DNA of 64,000 bases from NCBI GenBank assembly GCA_907164885.2, contig OU015496.1, forward strand, positions 183,777,874-183,841,873, in the 5' to 3' direction. The notes below the pieces were generated by a model, which did no database searches, was not told where the DNA came from, and saw nothing but the letters and a program-made list of their open reading frames with translations. This DNA is from Dolomedes plantarius (lineage: Eukaryota; Arthropoda; Arachnida; Araneae; Dolomedidae). This document shows positions 24,201-36,200 of the stretch, piece after piece; within the stretch, counting starts at the first letter, position 1, and each line of letters begins with the position of its first letter. The translations under genes and the position numbers were made by a program.

Positions 24201-27200
24201 AACCTCCTGTACACCTTAGTACACATTACAAAATTAAGTAAATGATAAAATTTTGAAACCAATATTTAACTACTCCACCATTTACTCCTACCAAACCAAA
24301 AGTAATTCCAGCCTGCGAAGAGAGACTCTTCGTCCCTCGCGGCAATGAAATTCTAATATGCTTAGTAAAATAATGCTTAACACAAGAAGCCCTGTCTAAC
24401 GTTTAATTGCATAAACCGAACTGAACAGACCAACGCAAGCATACCTACTAAAATAACATAACCAAACTTATTCAAAAAACCGTATGCCCTACTTAAATAA
24501 ACAAAAACCGGTCGAATCGAATCACAGTCGATCCCCAAAAGTCATGCTGATCCGTTCAAATCAGAATATGCACATGAAACATTGTAGACAAGAGCACCAA
24601 AAAAAATTTAACATAAACAAAATTTTCGGACGCTTTAGTATGCATTACAAAAGAAATTAAACAATATTAAATTAAGCTAAAACTCTGCAAAAAAACTAAA
24701 CTGGTATTAAATCCAACAAAACTCTGACATGAGAAACTGAACTTATTAGGTACTGAAAGACCACAACATTCAAAATTTCCCAGCCTGTGACATTGAAGTT
24801 GAATATTAACCCCCATTTTAATTAAACTTCTAAACAAACCTAACTGGTATTAAGTCCAAACACATACCCGACATAAGAAACTGAATTTATTAGGTACTGA
24901 AATGACCGCAGCATTCAAATTTCCCAGTCTGTGACATTGAAGTTTGAAACTTAAACCCAATTGTAACTAACTTTCGTGTGAAAAACAATATCATTAACTA
25001 TTATATGAAAAATATTTAATGTAATTTTCAATCTGTCCAAGAACCCAAACCAATTTTACTTCCTGTCTGACCATGACACCAGCTCTAAATGGCAAGAGGA
25101 AAGTAGAAAAACTTAGCACCTGGCAAGACAAAAAAAAAAACTCGTGATATGAAGCCCAAAATAACCCAAAAAATTATCTGACATGTAGAATTGCAATTAA
25201 AAATTTATCAATACTTAGTATGCAAATATACTATGGGAGACATTGTAAAACATGCACAATTTAGCACCTCAAATCAAATATTATACTTAAAACCACTAGC
25301 ATAGCAATAGAAAACGTTAGAACAACAAAATACCAATTAAAATAAACTCAAAATATCTATCAATGTTTAAAGATGTTAAAAAAAAATATTCAATATTCAA
25401 TATAAATGCAAAATATATAGGAATGTAAAAATACCTTTCAAATCAAAATGTATCCCTAAATGCACTAACAGAACAATACTCTTAAGTAAAACACCCCAAA
25501 AAAATTATATCGTTCAATAATTCAAAATGAAAAAAAAAATCAATATTCAAAATAAATGCACAAAATATAGGAATGTAAGAAAAATTTCAACTTAAAATCT
25601 ACATTGTTTAAAATATCAAAAATAATAATAACCATAACCACATAAAAATAATATGAACCAAAAAATCTGTGCCAAAATAAGATTAAGCCTCCACTATACC
25701 AAAATTTAATATGTCATGCCGTCTTACCGAAAGAAAGGATAATGGAAAAAAAAAATGGCTCATTTGCAAACAGTCTTCACGACTTGTACCATTTGAAGAA
25801 AAAAAAAATGGCACAGCGTGGGTAGGACACAGGCGCCATTTGTGGCGTTGACGTTTTGTATTGGGGTGTATTTAAAAGCTTATTATTTTATATTGCTAAT
25901 TAATAAATTAATTAATGAAGGTAGGAATTACTCTTACTAATTAAGATGGGTTTCAGCTAAATTTAAATACAACAATATTTGCCATTTGGCCGTTAGTGGT
26001 TAGACATTTTAAGATGGATGGTAAAGTTGCGTTGTGTTTAGCAATAACCCATAAACATATAATAATTATAAATTACCCTAGGTTCATTACTGTCTGCATC
26101 ACTGTGGTGATTAATGAGCCAAAAGAAAAATGAAATTAAATCTAATAAATTTACTTAACCTTGGAGAACACCTAGAAATAAAATTATCTCACCTAAAGGA
26201 AAAAGCTTCATATCTGCTGAAATAAAAATAAAACCTAAAGCTGAAAATCAGAAAATTTACTAAAAAGGCAAGGACCGACATGACACCACTTTACAAACTA
26301 ACATAACAATTTATTTAAGAATTTCCCTGACATTATAACAAACAAACTCATTAACTGCAGATCTTCTTAACATTATTCTGACAACCAAATTCAATTGAAT
26401 AAATACAATTTCGTTTAAATGAGTTCTACTCTCCATAATACAATTAATTATCAATAAAAACAATACAAATAAGTGAAGTGGCTGGCGAATCAAAAAAAAA
26501 ACTTCTAAATGAAAAAGTGATGAGAAAAAAAAAAACAAAAGTAAAACTATAGAAAAATTCAGTAAACCAAAAAAAAAGGAAATTAAAACTATATTACCCA
26601 ATTAAAATGCTGCAGCACAAATAAAAACTATTATTTTAAAAAATCATGAGGGGCACCCCAGGCCAGCGCCATTTCTATAGCGTGCCGGCCGCCACTAAAA
26701 ATCCAGACATCTCTCTCCATCGTGGGTTGCGAGTCCGCTCCCAGCCTCTTGGCCGGCCTCCCCCTCTCTGTCTCCAAATCTCTATTGTACGACCTTCTCA
26801 CCCCTTTGTATGGCTACTCGTGGGTGAAAATGAGTGCGTCTTCGCTCCTTGATTTTAACAGGGAAATTCGGACCAACAGAATTTGAGGGGCTTGAATTAT
26901 AATTTGATAGGTAGTATAGTATTTTATTTTCAACTTTGATCTTGCATCAATTCAGGATTTATTTTCTTTTATTTTAAACTCTGGAACTAACTCGGCGTTT
27001 GGCGATCTCAGGCGTATCCATGCGCCTACCCCTCATCAAAACGGTGGTTTCGCTTATCTCTTGGCCAGCTGCAAAAAAGGGGTTGTTTCTTGAAATGGAT
27101 ACTTCTGTTAATCCCTTTATCCGGTGTAGTCCTGGGTATGTGCTGGGAAAATACTGTGAAAATGGAGGAGATCTCGTTACATTGCCTACCAGCCCAGCTT

Positions 27201-30200
27201 ACACAAGGGTTTGGGTTCATAATACAAAATTTACTATTAATTGAAAAAACAAAAATAAAACACTCTAAAATTAATAATTAACTATGTTGAATGTATACCA
27301 GCTACCGAAAAAAACAATAAAAAAAAACAATATACCAGCGTACCAGTCACCTCACAATTATTTCAAAATAAGGCTTATTAATTTATCAATATTAACAATA
27401 AGGTATAACCTGTGATGATCTATTTCAAACTTAATTCTTCTTAATGTCAAAACATTTAGAGAAACTTGCGCACCTTCTCCAAATGCGATGACATTAATCA
27501 AATCAATTAATATCTGATCACCACAAGTATAACCCTTACATATATTTAGCAGAGGCTTAATAAATTTATTAAAACAAAGCACAATCGTTACTAAAATTTA
27601 CTTACTTCTTACCTACTTTACCAATTTAATTATCTGAAAACCCGATATTAATATTAACTTTAATCACTTCCAAAACTATTAATTATCATCACAACAGTGC
27701 CTTTCGCATTTTACCGAAGCGGCCCTTTGAGACTCTTTGAAGTGGCTTGGAGGACAAACTAAAAAGGCGGCCGTTTTAGACCCGGGGAAAATATTTCATT
27801 ATCGCCCCAGGAAACCCATTTCCGTTGCTCACTTGTTCTAGATCGTTCGACTTTCTGGAGAGTGATGCAATATCCGGTGGAGGTTCTTCTATAAAAAGAG
27901 AATGGACCCCTCAGTCGTGGCTTGCGTCTTTTAGTTCCTGACACGTAGCGGATCCAGTTTTAAGAGCAGCCGGGTTTGCCGCCCTTACCGGTTCAGAGTC
28001 CCTTGTGACTGTTTGCAGCGACGATCTAGTTCCTGCAGGAGTAAACATACTCCACTAATTTGTCGGAGACCAGTCTTCGTGGAAGGAGCCTTTGCTACCT
28101 TATTTTCCAGTGAGGAGTCCTTTCTCCTTAATTTAATATTTTCATCGCTACCGGGTGCGTGCAGTGATCACCGCCGTTGATATTATTGGGGAGCCCTTTC
28201 CCGTCAGGAGAAGTGCCGTTTCTTCATAATTGAAGCAGAGCCAGTTCTGCTAGCCTAGCGGACTTCTGTGTTCTTACTCCGCCCCACGCCGATTAAATCG
28301 AGTGTGATTACCTAAGTTACGAAGTTCATCTTACATCTGTGCAGTGTACATATCTCATCATCATCAATTTGATTAATAAATTGCATTTTTTTTGTTTATG
28401 AAATGAGTGATGTATACCTGGTGTGTTTAAATCATCTTCTGGTTGACACTACGAACCTCAGTTCGCTACAGAAGGTATATATTCATTCATAAATTTGGTG
28501 GCAGCGTTTTGACGAAAAAAAAGCGACAGTAAGAACATTTTGTTTTCCTTAGTGACGGTCGCGTGTGTTCAGAACTGTGACTGTGCGAAAGTGCTATTGC
28601 GGGTGTGTATCCTGTGAAGTAGTGTAGAGCGGCTGACGTTCTTGTGAAATCTGCTAAACTGCTGCAGTGTTAATTTCCTTAGTGACATTCGCGCGTGTTT
28701 CAGAACTGAGACTGTGTGAAAGTGCTATCGCGGGTGTGTGTATCCTGTGAATTAGAGTAGAACGTTTGACGTTCTTGTGCCATCTGATAAACTTGCTTCA
28801 GTGCCAACTAGATGCCAGTCTTCACATCAAATTGTGAGTACCATTCTGTTTCTCTTTTGTGCTGGTATCCAACAGTAGTTTAGTAAATAATATTTTGGTT
28901 GTTTTCTCAGAATTAGGAGAATTAAATTGTTGAATTTAATAACCGTAATTAATAGCTTGATCTGAACTTAAAAGGTGTTAAAAAGTTTTTTAATTTGAGG
29001 TAAAATAAGAACTAGTGTTATTGTGTAAAGTAGAATTGTTATTGAAATAGTAGTGTGTTAAATTAGTTCCCAGAAATTAAGGAATGTAACTGTGCTCAAA
29101 AAGAAATAGTGTAACTACATTGTGTTTAACTATTTTGCATTGTGTATTTTTGTGATATGTTAAAAGCAAAGTGATTTATCTTTTATGAACCTTAAAATAG
29201 TAACATCGCAAGCGGAATTTTAAAAGTAATTTAGTTCATTTTTGTTAATGCATTGCATGTGTACGTTAATTGATTGTGTTGTGTAGTTGCATTTTGTGTT
29301 CAGGTTTTAATGTAATTACTACCTCAGGGTTTATAATAGTGTGTATTATTCTGTGTAGTATTGTAATAGCTTTGTATTCTGTCAAACATGGGTTCTCTTG
29401 TTCGTGCAAAGAAAGAGGACTTAGTTAACCTCGCTATAGAAATGAGTTGTGAGGTACGTTTGGGAATGCTGAAGCTTGAGATGATCAAAAAAATTGAAAG
29501 TTCAGCAGATTACAATGTAAAATTGGCTGAAGGGTTGTTAGCTGAAATTATGGAGATCCGTATAGAAAACGAGCAACGAGAGCGGGAAGAACGGTTAGCC
29601 CGGCAAAAACGGGAAGATGAATTAGCTCAACAAGAACGGGAGGATAGGTTAGCTCAACAAGAGCGAGAGTTTGAGCTAGCCAAATTAAGACTGAGTAGGG
29701 AAGCCCCCCAAGAAAGCCCGTCTGTTAGTCCTCCGAGACCTGCGGGACACTCATTAAGGCACATAATGCTAAAATTCGACCCGGAAGAAACTGATATAAG
29801 CCTATGCCTTTGCCTTTTTGAACGGCAGGCACAGCATTTAGAAATACCGGAAGCTGAATGGTCAGGCAGTTTAATTAGCCTGTTACCATTATCAGTAGCG
29901 GTCATTGTGTTACGGGAAAAAGTCGAGGACACACAAAAATATTCCCACGTTAAGAGCGTGCTTCTCGAGCGATTCAGGCTCAGTCCTGAAGCTTTTCGTC
30001 AGAAGTTTGTTAGACACCAGCGTAAGCCAGGAACCCTATGGAAAGATTATCTTTTCGAAATAAAGACGTATTTCGAAGGTTGGATAGAGGGTCTCGGTGT
30101 TACAACTTTTGAGTCGTTAAAAGATCTCTTTCTGGTCGACCAATTAAAACGGAAAATGGGAAGTGAAATCCGGGAGCAAAATATAAGGGATTGGGAGAAT

Positions 30201-33200
30201 TACACGTCACCTGAAACCTTGGTCAAAGACGCGGATCAGTTTGAGCTTATCAGAAAAACAGGTAAGCCCCCCAACCAGCCGAAGAAATTCAAGGGACGCG
30301 CCCCCGACCAACGTAAAATGTTTGGGGCTGTAAAAACGGGAGAGAAAGTTGAAAACCCCCCCGAACAACACGAACCCGAACGGAATTTAGATAAGGTGAG
30401 CTCCCCTCGCCCAAAAGAAAACCGCCGTAAAGAATGGAACCATAAAGAGTTCGACAAAAGGCGCGTGACAGACATTAAGTGCTATTTCTGCCACGAGGTC
30501 GGCCATATTAAGCCCCAGTGTCCGTTATTAACAAAAAAAGAAGAGGTTAACTCCATAGGTGCCGATTTGGAAATCACAGATCCCTTAAAACCATATGTGA
30601 GTATAGGGACTGTGAACGGCCAGGTATGTGAGATACTTAGAGATACGGGTAGTACGATTGATTTGGTTTGTAAAAGATTTATTTCGCCCGACGACTATCT
30701 CGGCGAAACAGTCTGGCTCACTCAGCCGTTAGACACTCGTGCCATTAACGTGCCCCTAGCGCGCGTAATTCTGAACTCCCAGTATGGAGATATAACAACA
30801 AAGGCCTGTGTCATTAGCGACAGGTCAAATCAACAAAGATACATACTGGGAAATCAAACGGCAGCTCTTCTGAGACAGGGTCAACAAAACTCTAAGAGCA
30901 TGCAAATCAATGCAATAACGCGCTCGCGTTCCAAATGTCAAGAGAGCTGTACACAGACGCTTGAGTCAAACGATTCTCTTCGGGAGCGTTCGAACAATAG
31001 TCCCTCAGACGGGGAGTCAATCGTTTTGACACAACTGGAAAGGGAGGAACATGCGAATTTGTTAGTTTTACCCCCCCCCCCCTCGACCGCTAAGACCCAG
31101 CGTTGAGTCTATTAAATGTTTCCCCAGAGAAATTCGCAGACGCACAGCGGGAATGTGCAGAAGTGGCCGCATTGTTAAAAAGGGTCGAAGGCTCAGGTCA
31201 AACCGGCGAGAAGGGTTATGTGGGGATAAACGGGTTGCTGTGTAAACAACAGAGGGACCACTTTGGGGATACACGAAGTCTTTTAGTTATCCCACAGGTA
31301 TTCAGGGAAAAACTGTTGGCAGTATGCCATGAGTCAACAAATGCTCATTTAGGTGCGACGAAATTGAAACAGAGGCTAGCCAAATCGTTTTTCTGGCCCC
31401 GATGTTACCAAGAAATGGATTAATACGTGAGGTCGTGCGACGCATGTCAGAGCATAGGAAATGCTCAAGATACTAAGAGATTCCCCATGCGATTAACGCC
31501 TATATTTAGCGAGCCATTTGTCAAAATAAACATCGATGCTTGCGGACCTCTGCCCGAATATGAGAATGGAAATAAGTACCTAATCACCGCTATATGTTTA
31601 GCTTCAAAGTTCCCGGAAGCAATTCCCGTGAAAAACCTAAGGTCATTATCTGTCACGGATGCCTTATTGCAGGTATTCAGTAGAACCGGGTTCCCGAAAG
31701 AGGTGCAATGCGACAATGGCACGTCGTTTACGAGCGAGTTAACGTGCGAATTTTTTGAGAAATTCGGCATCAAGGTGACGCATAGTTCAGTGGGGCATCC
31801 ACAAAGCAACCCTGTAGAGAGATTCCACCGAACACTTAAGAGACTGTTAAAAGTCCTGTGTTTGGAAAACGGGGAGAGTTGGGAACGTCATTTACCAGCC
31901 TCGCTCCTCGCGATTCGGACTATAACGCATAATAGTACGGATTCTCACCGGCCGAACTGTTGTATGGAAAAAACCTACGAACACCCGAAGTTTTATTGTA
32001 CGAAGGTTGGATGGGAGGTTGTGAGGAAGAGAGACCCGTGACAGAGCACGTCCTTACCCTAGTGAATAGATTAAAAAGAGCGCGACAGTTAGCTGCTCAG
32101 AAAATGGGTGAAGAACAATCTAAGCGTAAGGAAGCGTATGATAAGAGCGCAGTGGGGGATATACATAAATTTGAATACATGAATTCAAATTTATGTATAT
32201 CCCCCACAGATAATAAAAGGCATTAAAGGCCATTACCGCAGTTAAAAGGCATTTCGAGGTTGGAGATTTAGTTCTGATTTTCTCTTTATCTCGACCTAGC
32301 AAAATGGCGCCGAAGTGGATAAGCCCAGGGAAAATTGAAGCTCGCATATCCGAGACGAATTATCGAGTGCAAACTCCCGGACCTAGACAGAAATCCAGCA
32401 TTTACCATATTAATATGCTGAAGCCCTATATCAGGCGTCCCGAAACTATAAATTGGGTTTATGAAGGTAAAGTCGAAATTGGTACTGAGGATGATTTCGC
32501 AATCCACGTTTTTGAAACCGGTGCTACCGATTTCGATTACGAGGAGATTGTGCGCGAGAGCGAACTTGACGCTCGTCTAAATCTCACTCAAAAAAGGGAA
32601 CTAAAGAAATTATTGTGTAGCCATGTAAATATTTTTTCTAATAACCCAGGAAAAACCGAGAAAGTTACGCATGACATAGAGCTGATCTCGGATAAGGTCG
32701 TTAGGTCTAGACCATACAAAACGTCACACCGACAGAACGAAATCTTGAAGTTGGAGATTGACAAAATGTTAAAATTAGGAGTGATAGAAGTAGGTGAGTC
32801 TGATTATACCTCGCCTATCATTTTGGTAGAAACCGATGGTCGTGAGCCGAGACCCTGTATTGATTATCGTAGGTTGAACGAAATAATTCGCACCGAATAT
32901 TACCCCCTCCCCAACATAGAGGAAAGGGTTGAACAGGTTGCAGGATCTGATTTCATAACAATACTCAATCTTGCAAAGGGGTATTGGCAAATCCCCTTGA
33001 CAGAAAGGGCCCAACGCATTGCGGCTTTTGTCACCTCATTCGGGACATTCAGGCCTTTGCGGATGCCTTTCGGGCTTAAAAACGCACCTTTCTTTTTCAG
33101 TAAGCTCATGGCTGACGTCCTAAATGGGTGTGAGGAGTATGCCGTTCCATATATCGACGACATCGCGATATTTTCTAAGACCTGGGACGAGCATCTGAAG

Positions 33201-36200
33201 CATTTAGATATCGTGTTAAGTCGTGTAGCGCAAGCGCAGCTCACAATCAAATCATCGAAATGTCGGTTCGCCCAAAACCATGTAAAATACTTGGGGCACA
33301 TGGTCGGCGGAGGTTATCGAAATCCCGCCGAATTAAAGGTAAAATGCATTAGGGAATTTCCCCGGACAAAGACGAGTAACCAGAGACAAAGACGAGTATC
33401 CGGGCATTTCTGTGTCTCACTGGGTATTACGCGCACTATATTCCAAATTATTCTATGATAGCGGCCCCCTTAACCGATGCGTTAAAAGGACGGGAGAAAC
33501 GCGCGGCGGTTGTGTGGGACGAAGCTTGCAAAGGAGCGTTCACCACTTTGAAAGACGCTCTTATAAAAACACCTGTGCTACGAGCTCCTGATTTTTCTGT
33601 TCCATTTATTGTCCAAACGGACGCATCCGATCTGGGAGCCGGGGTAGTGTTGGCCCAACAAATAGGTGATAAGGAACATCCTATCCTGTACCTGAAAAGG
33701 AAGTTCTCTGAGCCCGAAAGGAAATACAGCACCACAGAAAAAGAGTGCTTGGCGATCATATTCGCGTTAAAAATCTTCACTACTATCTGGACGGAAGCGA
33801 ATTCAAAATCGTGACCGACCATAATCCATTGGTATGGCTCAAGAAGAATGCCAGTTCAAATGGCCGTCTTTTTCGGTGGCTACTTATGTTGCAGCAATTT
33901 TGTTTTCGGGTAGAACACAAGCCGGGAAGACAGAATACAAACGCTGACGCTTTAAGCAGATACATTCCTTAAACGTCCGCGAATTACCTAGATTTGTAAA
34001 TGTAGTAACCTAGAGAATTAATTGTTAGTACCATGAATTTATTTGTGTTTGTTTTTAGTAATCCAGTTAGTGCATGTGTACGTACTTGTTAGAATTGTGT
34101 ATTTTTTTCTTGTGTAGTAGAAAAAAAAACTGTAGGAACTGGTACATTAGATAGCAGAATTGGGAACCACCCACACGAAACGTTGGTTTTCAATATGCAA
34201 CCACATTGAAAACTTTAACGGCAGGGGGGTTAAAAATTTATGAATGAATATATACCTTCTGTAGCGAACTGAGGTTCGTAGTGTCAACCAGAAGATGATT
34301 TAAACACACCAGGTATACATCACTCATTTCATAAACAAAACAAATGCAATTTATTAATCAAATTGATGATGATGAGATATGTACACTGCACAGATGTAAG
34401 ATGAACTTCGTAACTTAGGTAATCACACTCGATTTAATCGGCGTGGGGCGGAGTAAGAACACAGAAGTCCGCTAGGCTAGCAGAACTGGCTCTGCTTCAA
34501 TGATGAAGAAACGGCACTTCTCCTGACGGGAAAGGGCTCCCAATAATATCAACGGCGGTGATCACTGCACGCACCCGGTAGCGATGAAAATATTAAATTA
34601 AGGAGAAAGGACTCCTCACTGGAAAATAAGGTAGCAAAGGCTCCTTCCACGAAGACTGGTCTCCGACAAATTAGTGGAGTATGTTTACTCCTGCAAGAAC
34701 TATATCGTCGCTGCAAACAGTCACAAGGGACTCTGAACCGGTAAGGGCGGCAAACCCGGCTGCTCTTAAAACTGGATCCGCAACGTGTCAGGAACTAAAA
34801 GACGCAAGCCACGACTGAGGGGTCCATTCTCTTTTTATAGAAGAACCTCCACCGGATATTGCAACACTCTCCAGAAAGTCGAACGATCTAGAACAAGTGA
34901 GCAACGGAAATGGGTTTCCTGGGGCGATAATGAAATATTTTCCCCGGGTCTAAAACGGCCGCCTTTTTAGTTTGTCCTCCAAGCCACTTCAAAGAGTCTC
35001 AAAGGGCCGCTTCGGTAAAATGCGAAAGGCACGAGTCCTTTTGTTTAGGCACGCGACGCCTCCAGGATGCTGCTTAACAATTGATAGTTCATGAAAGAAA
35101 GCACCTGGGGTCTCCTGTCATTTATAACTAACATCAGCGGTGTCACCCGGTGGCGATGACTAAATCAAGAAATATGACCTATGTCCCCTAAGGTTCTGTG
35201 GAACAAGTCTATCGGATGAACAAAAGGAAAATTGCCGTCAGCATATTGCCACCTAAGTCGTCGGAAATCTTTTGATGGGTCTCAGGCCGAGATAGAAGAA
35301 TTTCTTTTGTTAACGGAGAGGTTGAAATGCAATACTCTACACCCTATTATACACCCCTGGAATGGTAGGTTGAAATACGTAAGTAATGCTAATAAAATAC
35401 ATTCTACACATATTTTTCGCTAATCCTCTGCACTCCCCTTCACACCTCCTGGGGGGGGGGGCGATACCCTCAGGATGAGCACCACTAATCTACAGTCATT
35501 CGTCAGTCCGCCGAACGACTGTATTGTTTGTCTTTCGGATATATTGCAATATGGAGCCCTCATTAATATGGAAGCATTTCAAACGAGGAACAAGAACTGC
35601 CGTATATTTTAAGGTAACTTTGGATAAATATTTGTGAAAGCCAAAATTAAGAGAAACTATTTTGTTTGATGGCTATTTTAAAGCAGGCAACAAAAGCCTT
35701 GTAAATTGTTACGTGTTCGGATAACTATCAAATCGTTTGTTTTATGAATAGTTTTTTTTATGAATTGGATCCGCAATGCAGGCTTTAAGAGATTCTGGCT
35801 AAGCAGGTTTTAAAAGGTAATGACATTATTATTTGGAGATTCACATAAGTCCATGACCACAGTTTTAAAAGAACTTCTTCAGAAACATCTTATGGCTTCT
35901 TTTATACATATTTTTGGCTTATTTAAATTTGTAATTGAAGTGTGTGTGTCCAGTTAACAATTTGAAATTTCTTTTAAGTACAAGTAATTTCAGTGCCGCC
36001 CATTGGCAAAGTGGTTAGGGCATCAGCCTACTACCCAAGCGGGTTCGAATTCTTCATATGGCATGGATGTAATATTGGGTTAAAAGTCAACCTTCCGTCT
36101 GCAAGGAAGGAGCCCCATCTTGAAAGAGACAATGATGAAAAAAACCTGCTGTCTCTCGTCTGTAAATAAGTATTTATTGTGTATGTGTATTCTCTTCTGT

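Larger units (their letters stand above)
21434..27696 (-). mobile_element. Non-coding LTR retrotransposon (LARD-type), recent insertion
   Basis: Two direct 1.85-kb LTRs (21434-23287 and 25841-27696) differ at only about half a dozen sites I noticed, flank a 2.55-kb interior, and are bounded by GTGC duplications (21430-21433 and 27697-27700). LTR termini are TGT...ACA. Orientation is inferred as minus: a purine run GGAAAAGGAGG lies next to the 21434-23287 LTR, and TGGCGCCTGTGTCCTACC starts two bases inside the 25841-27696 LTR, where a primer-binding site belongs. No gag or pol is recognisable, so it depends on another element's proteins. The uninterrupted sequence in the right terminal repeat of the host gypsy (35030-35045) shows the empty site. 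Confidence 0.9.
21121..28496 (+). repeat. Left terminal repeat of the gypsy element (interrupted)
   Basis: Two blocks, 21121-21433 and 27701-28496, together 1109 bp, make one repeat split by the LARD. Oriented like a normal 5' LTR: U3 start TGTAGAG, a TATA box at 27890, and the inner end TTCATTCATAAATTT directly before the primer-binding-like site at 28496. Confidence 0.9.
21121..35341 (+). mobile_element. Gmr1-like Ty3/gypsy element with inverted terminal repeats
   Basis: The ends are TGTAGAGTATTGCATTTCAA (21121) and its reverse complement (to 35341), and CCCT precedes and follows (21117-21120, 35342-35345), a 4-bp duplication of the size made by gypsy integrases. Without the LARD at 21434-27696 it is about 7.95 kb. 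Order: left repeat with TATA box, primer-binding-like site, leader, gag, protease, integrase, RT, RNase H, polypurine run, right repeat. Integrase ahead of RT is copia-like; in the gypsy superfamily it is known from the Gmr1 group. The terminal repeats (1109 and 1108 bp, about 98% identical by eye) are inverted where normal LTRs are direct. Coding is inactivated by several lesions. It lies in the intron between channel exons E and F, on the opposite strand. Confidence 0.85.

Noticed and set aside
24107..24332. Regularly spaced repeats considered as a CRISPR array
   Set aside because: Only two copies, AT-rich eukaryotic LTR element, no spacers or cas genes.
21121..35341. Classification as DIRS because of inverted terminal repeats
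   Set aside because: A DD35E integrase with HHCC domain is present and no tyrosine recombinase was seen; a 4-bp target duplication also argues against DIRS.
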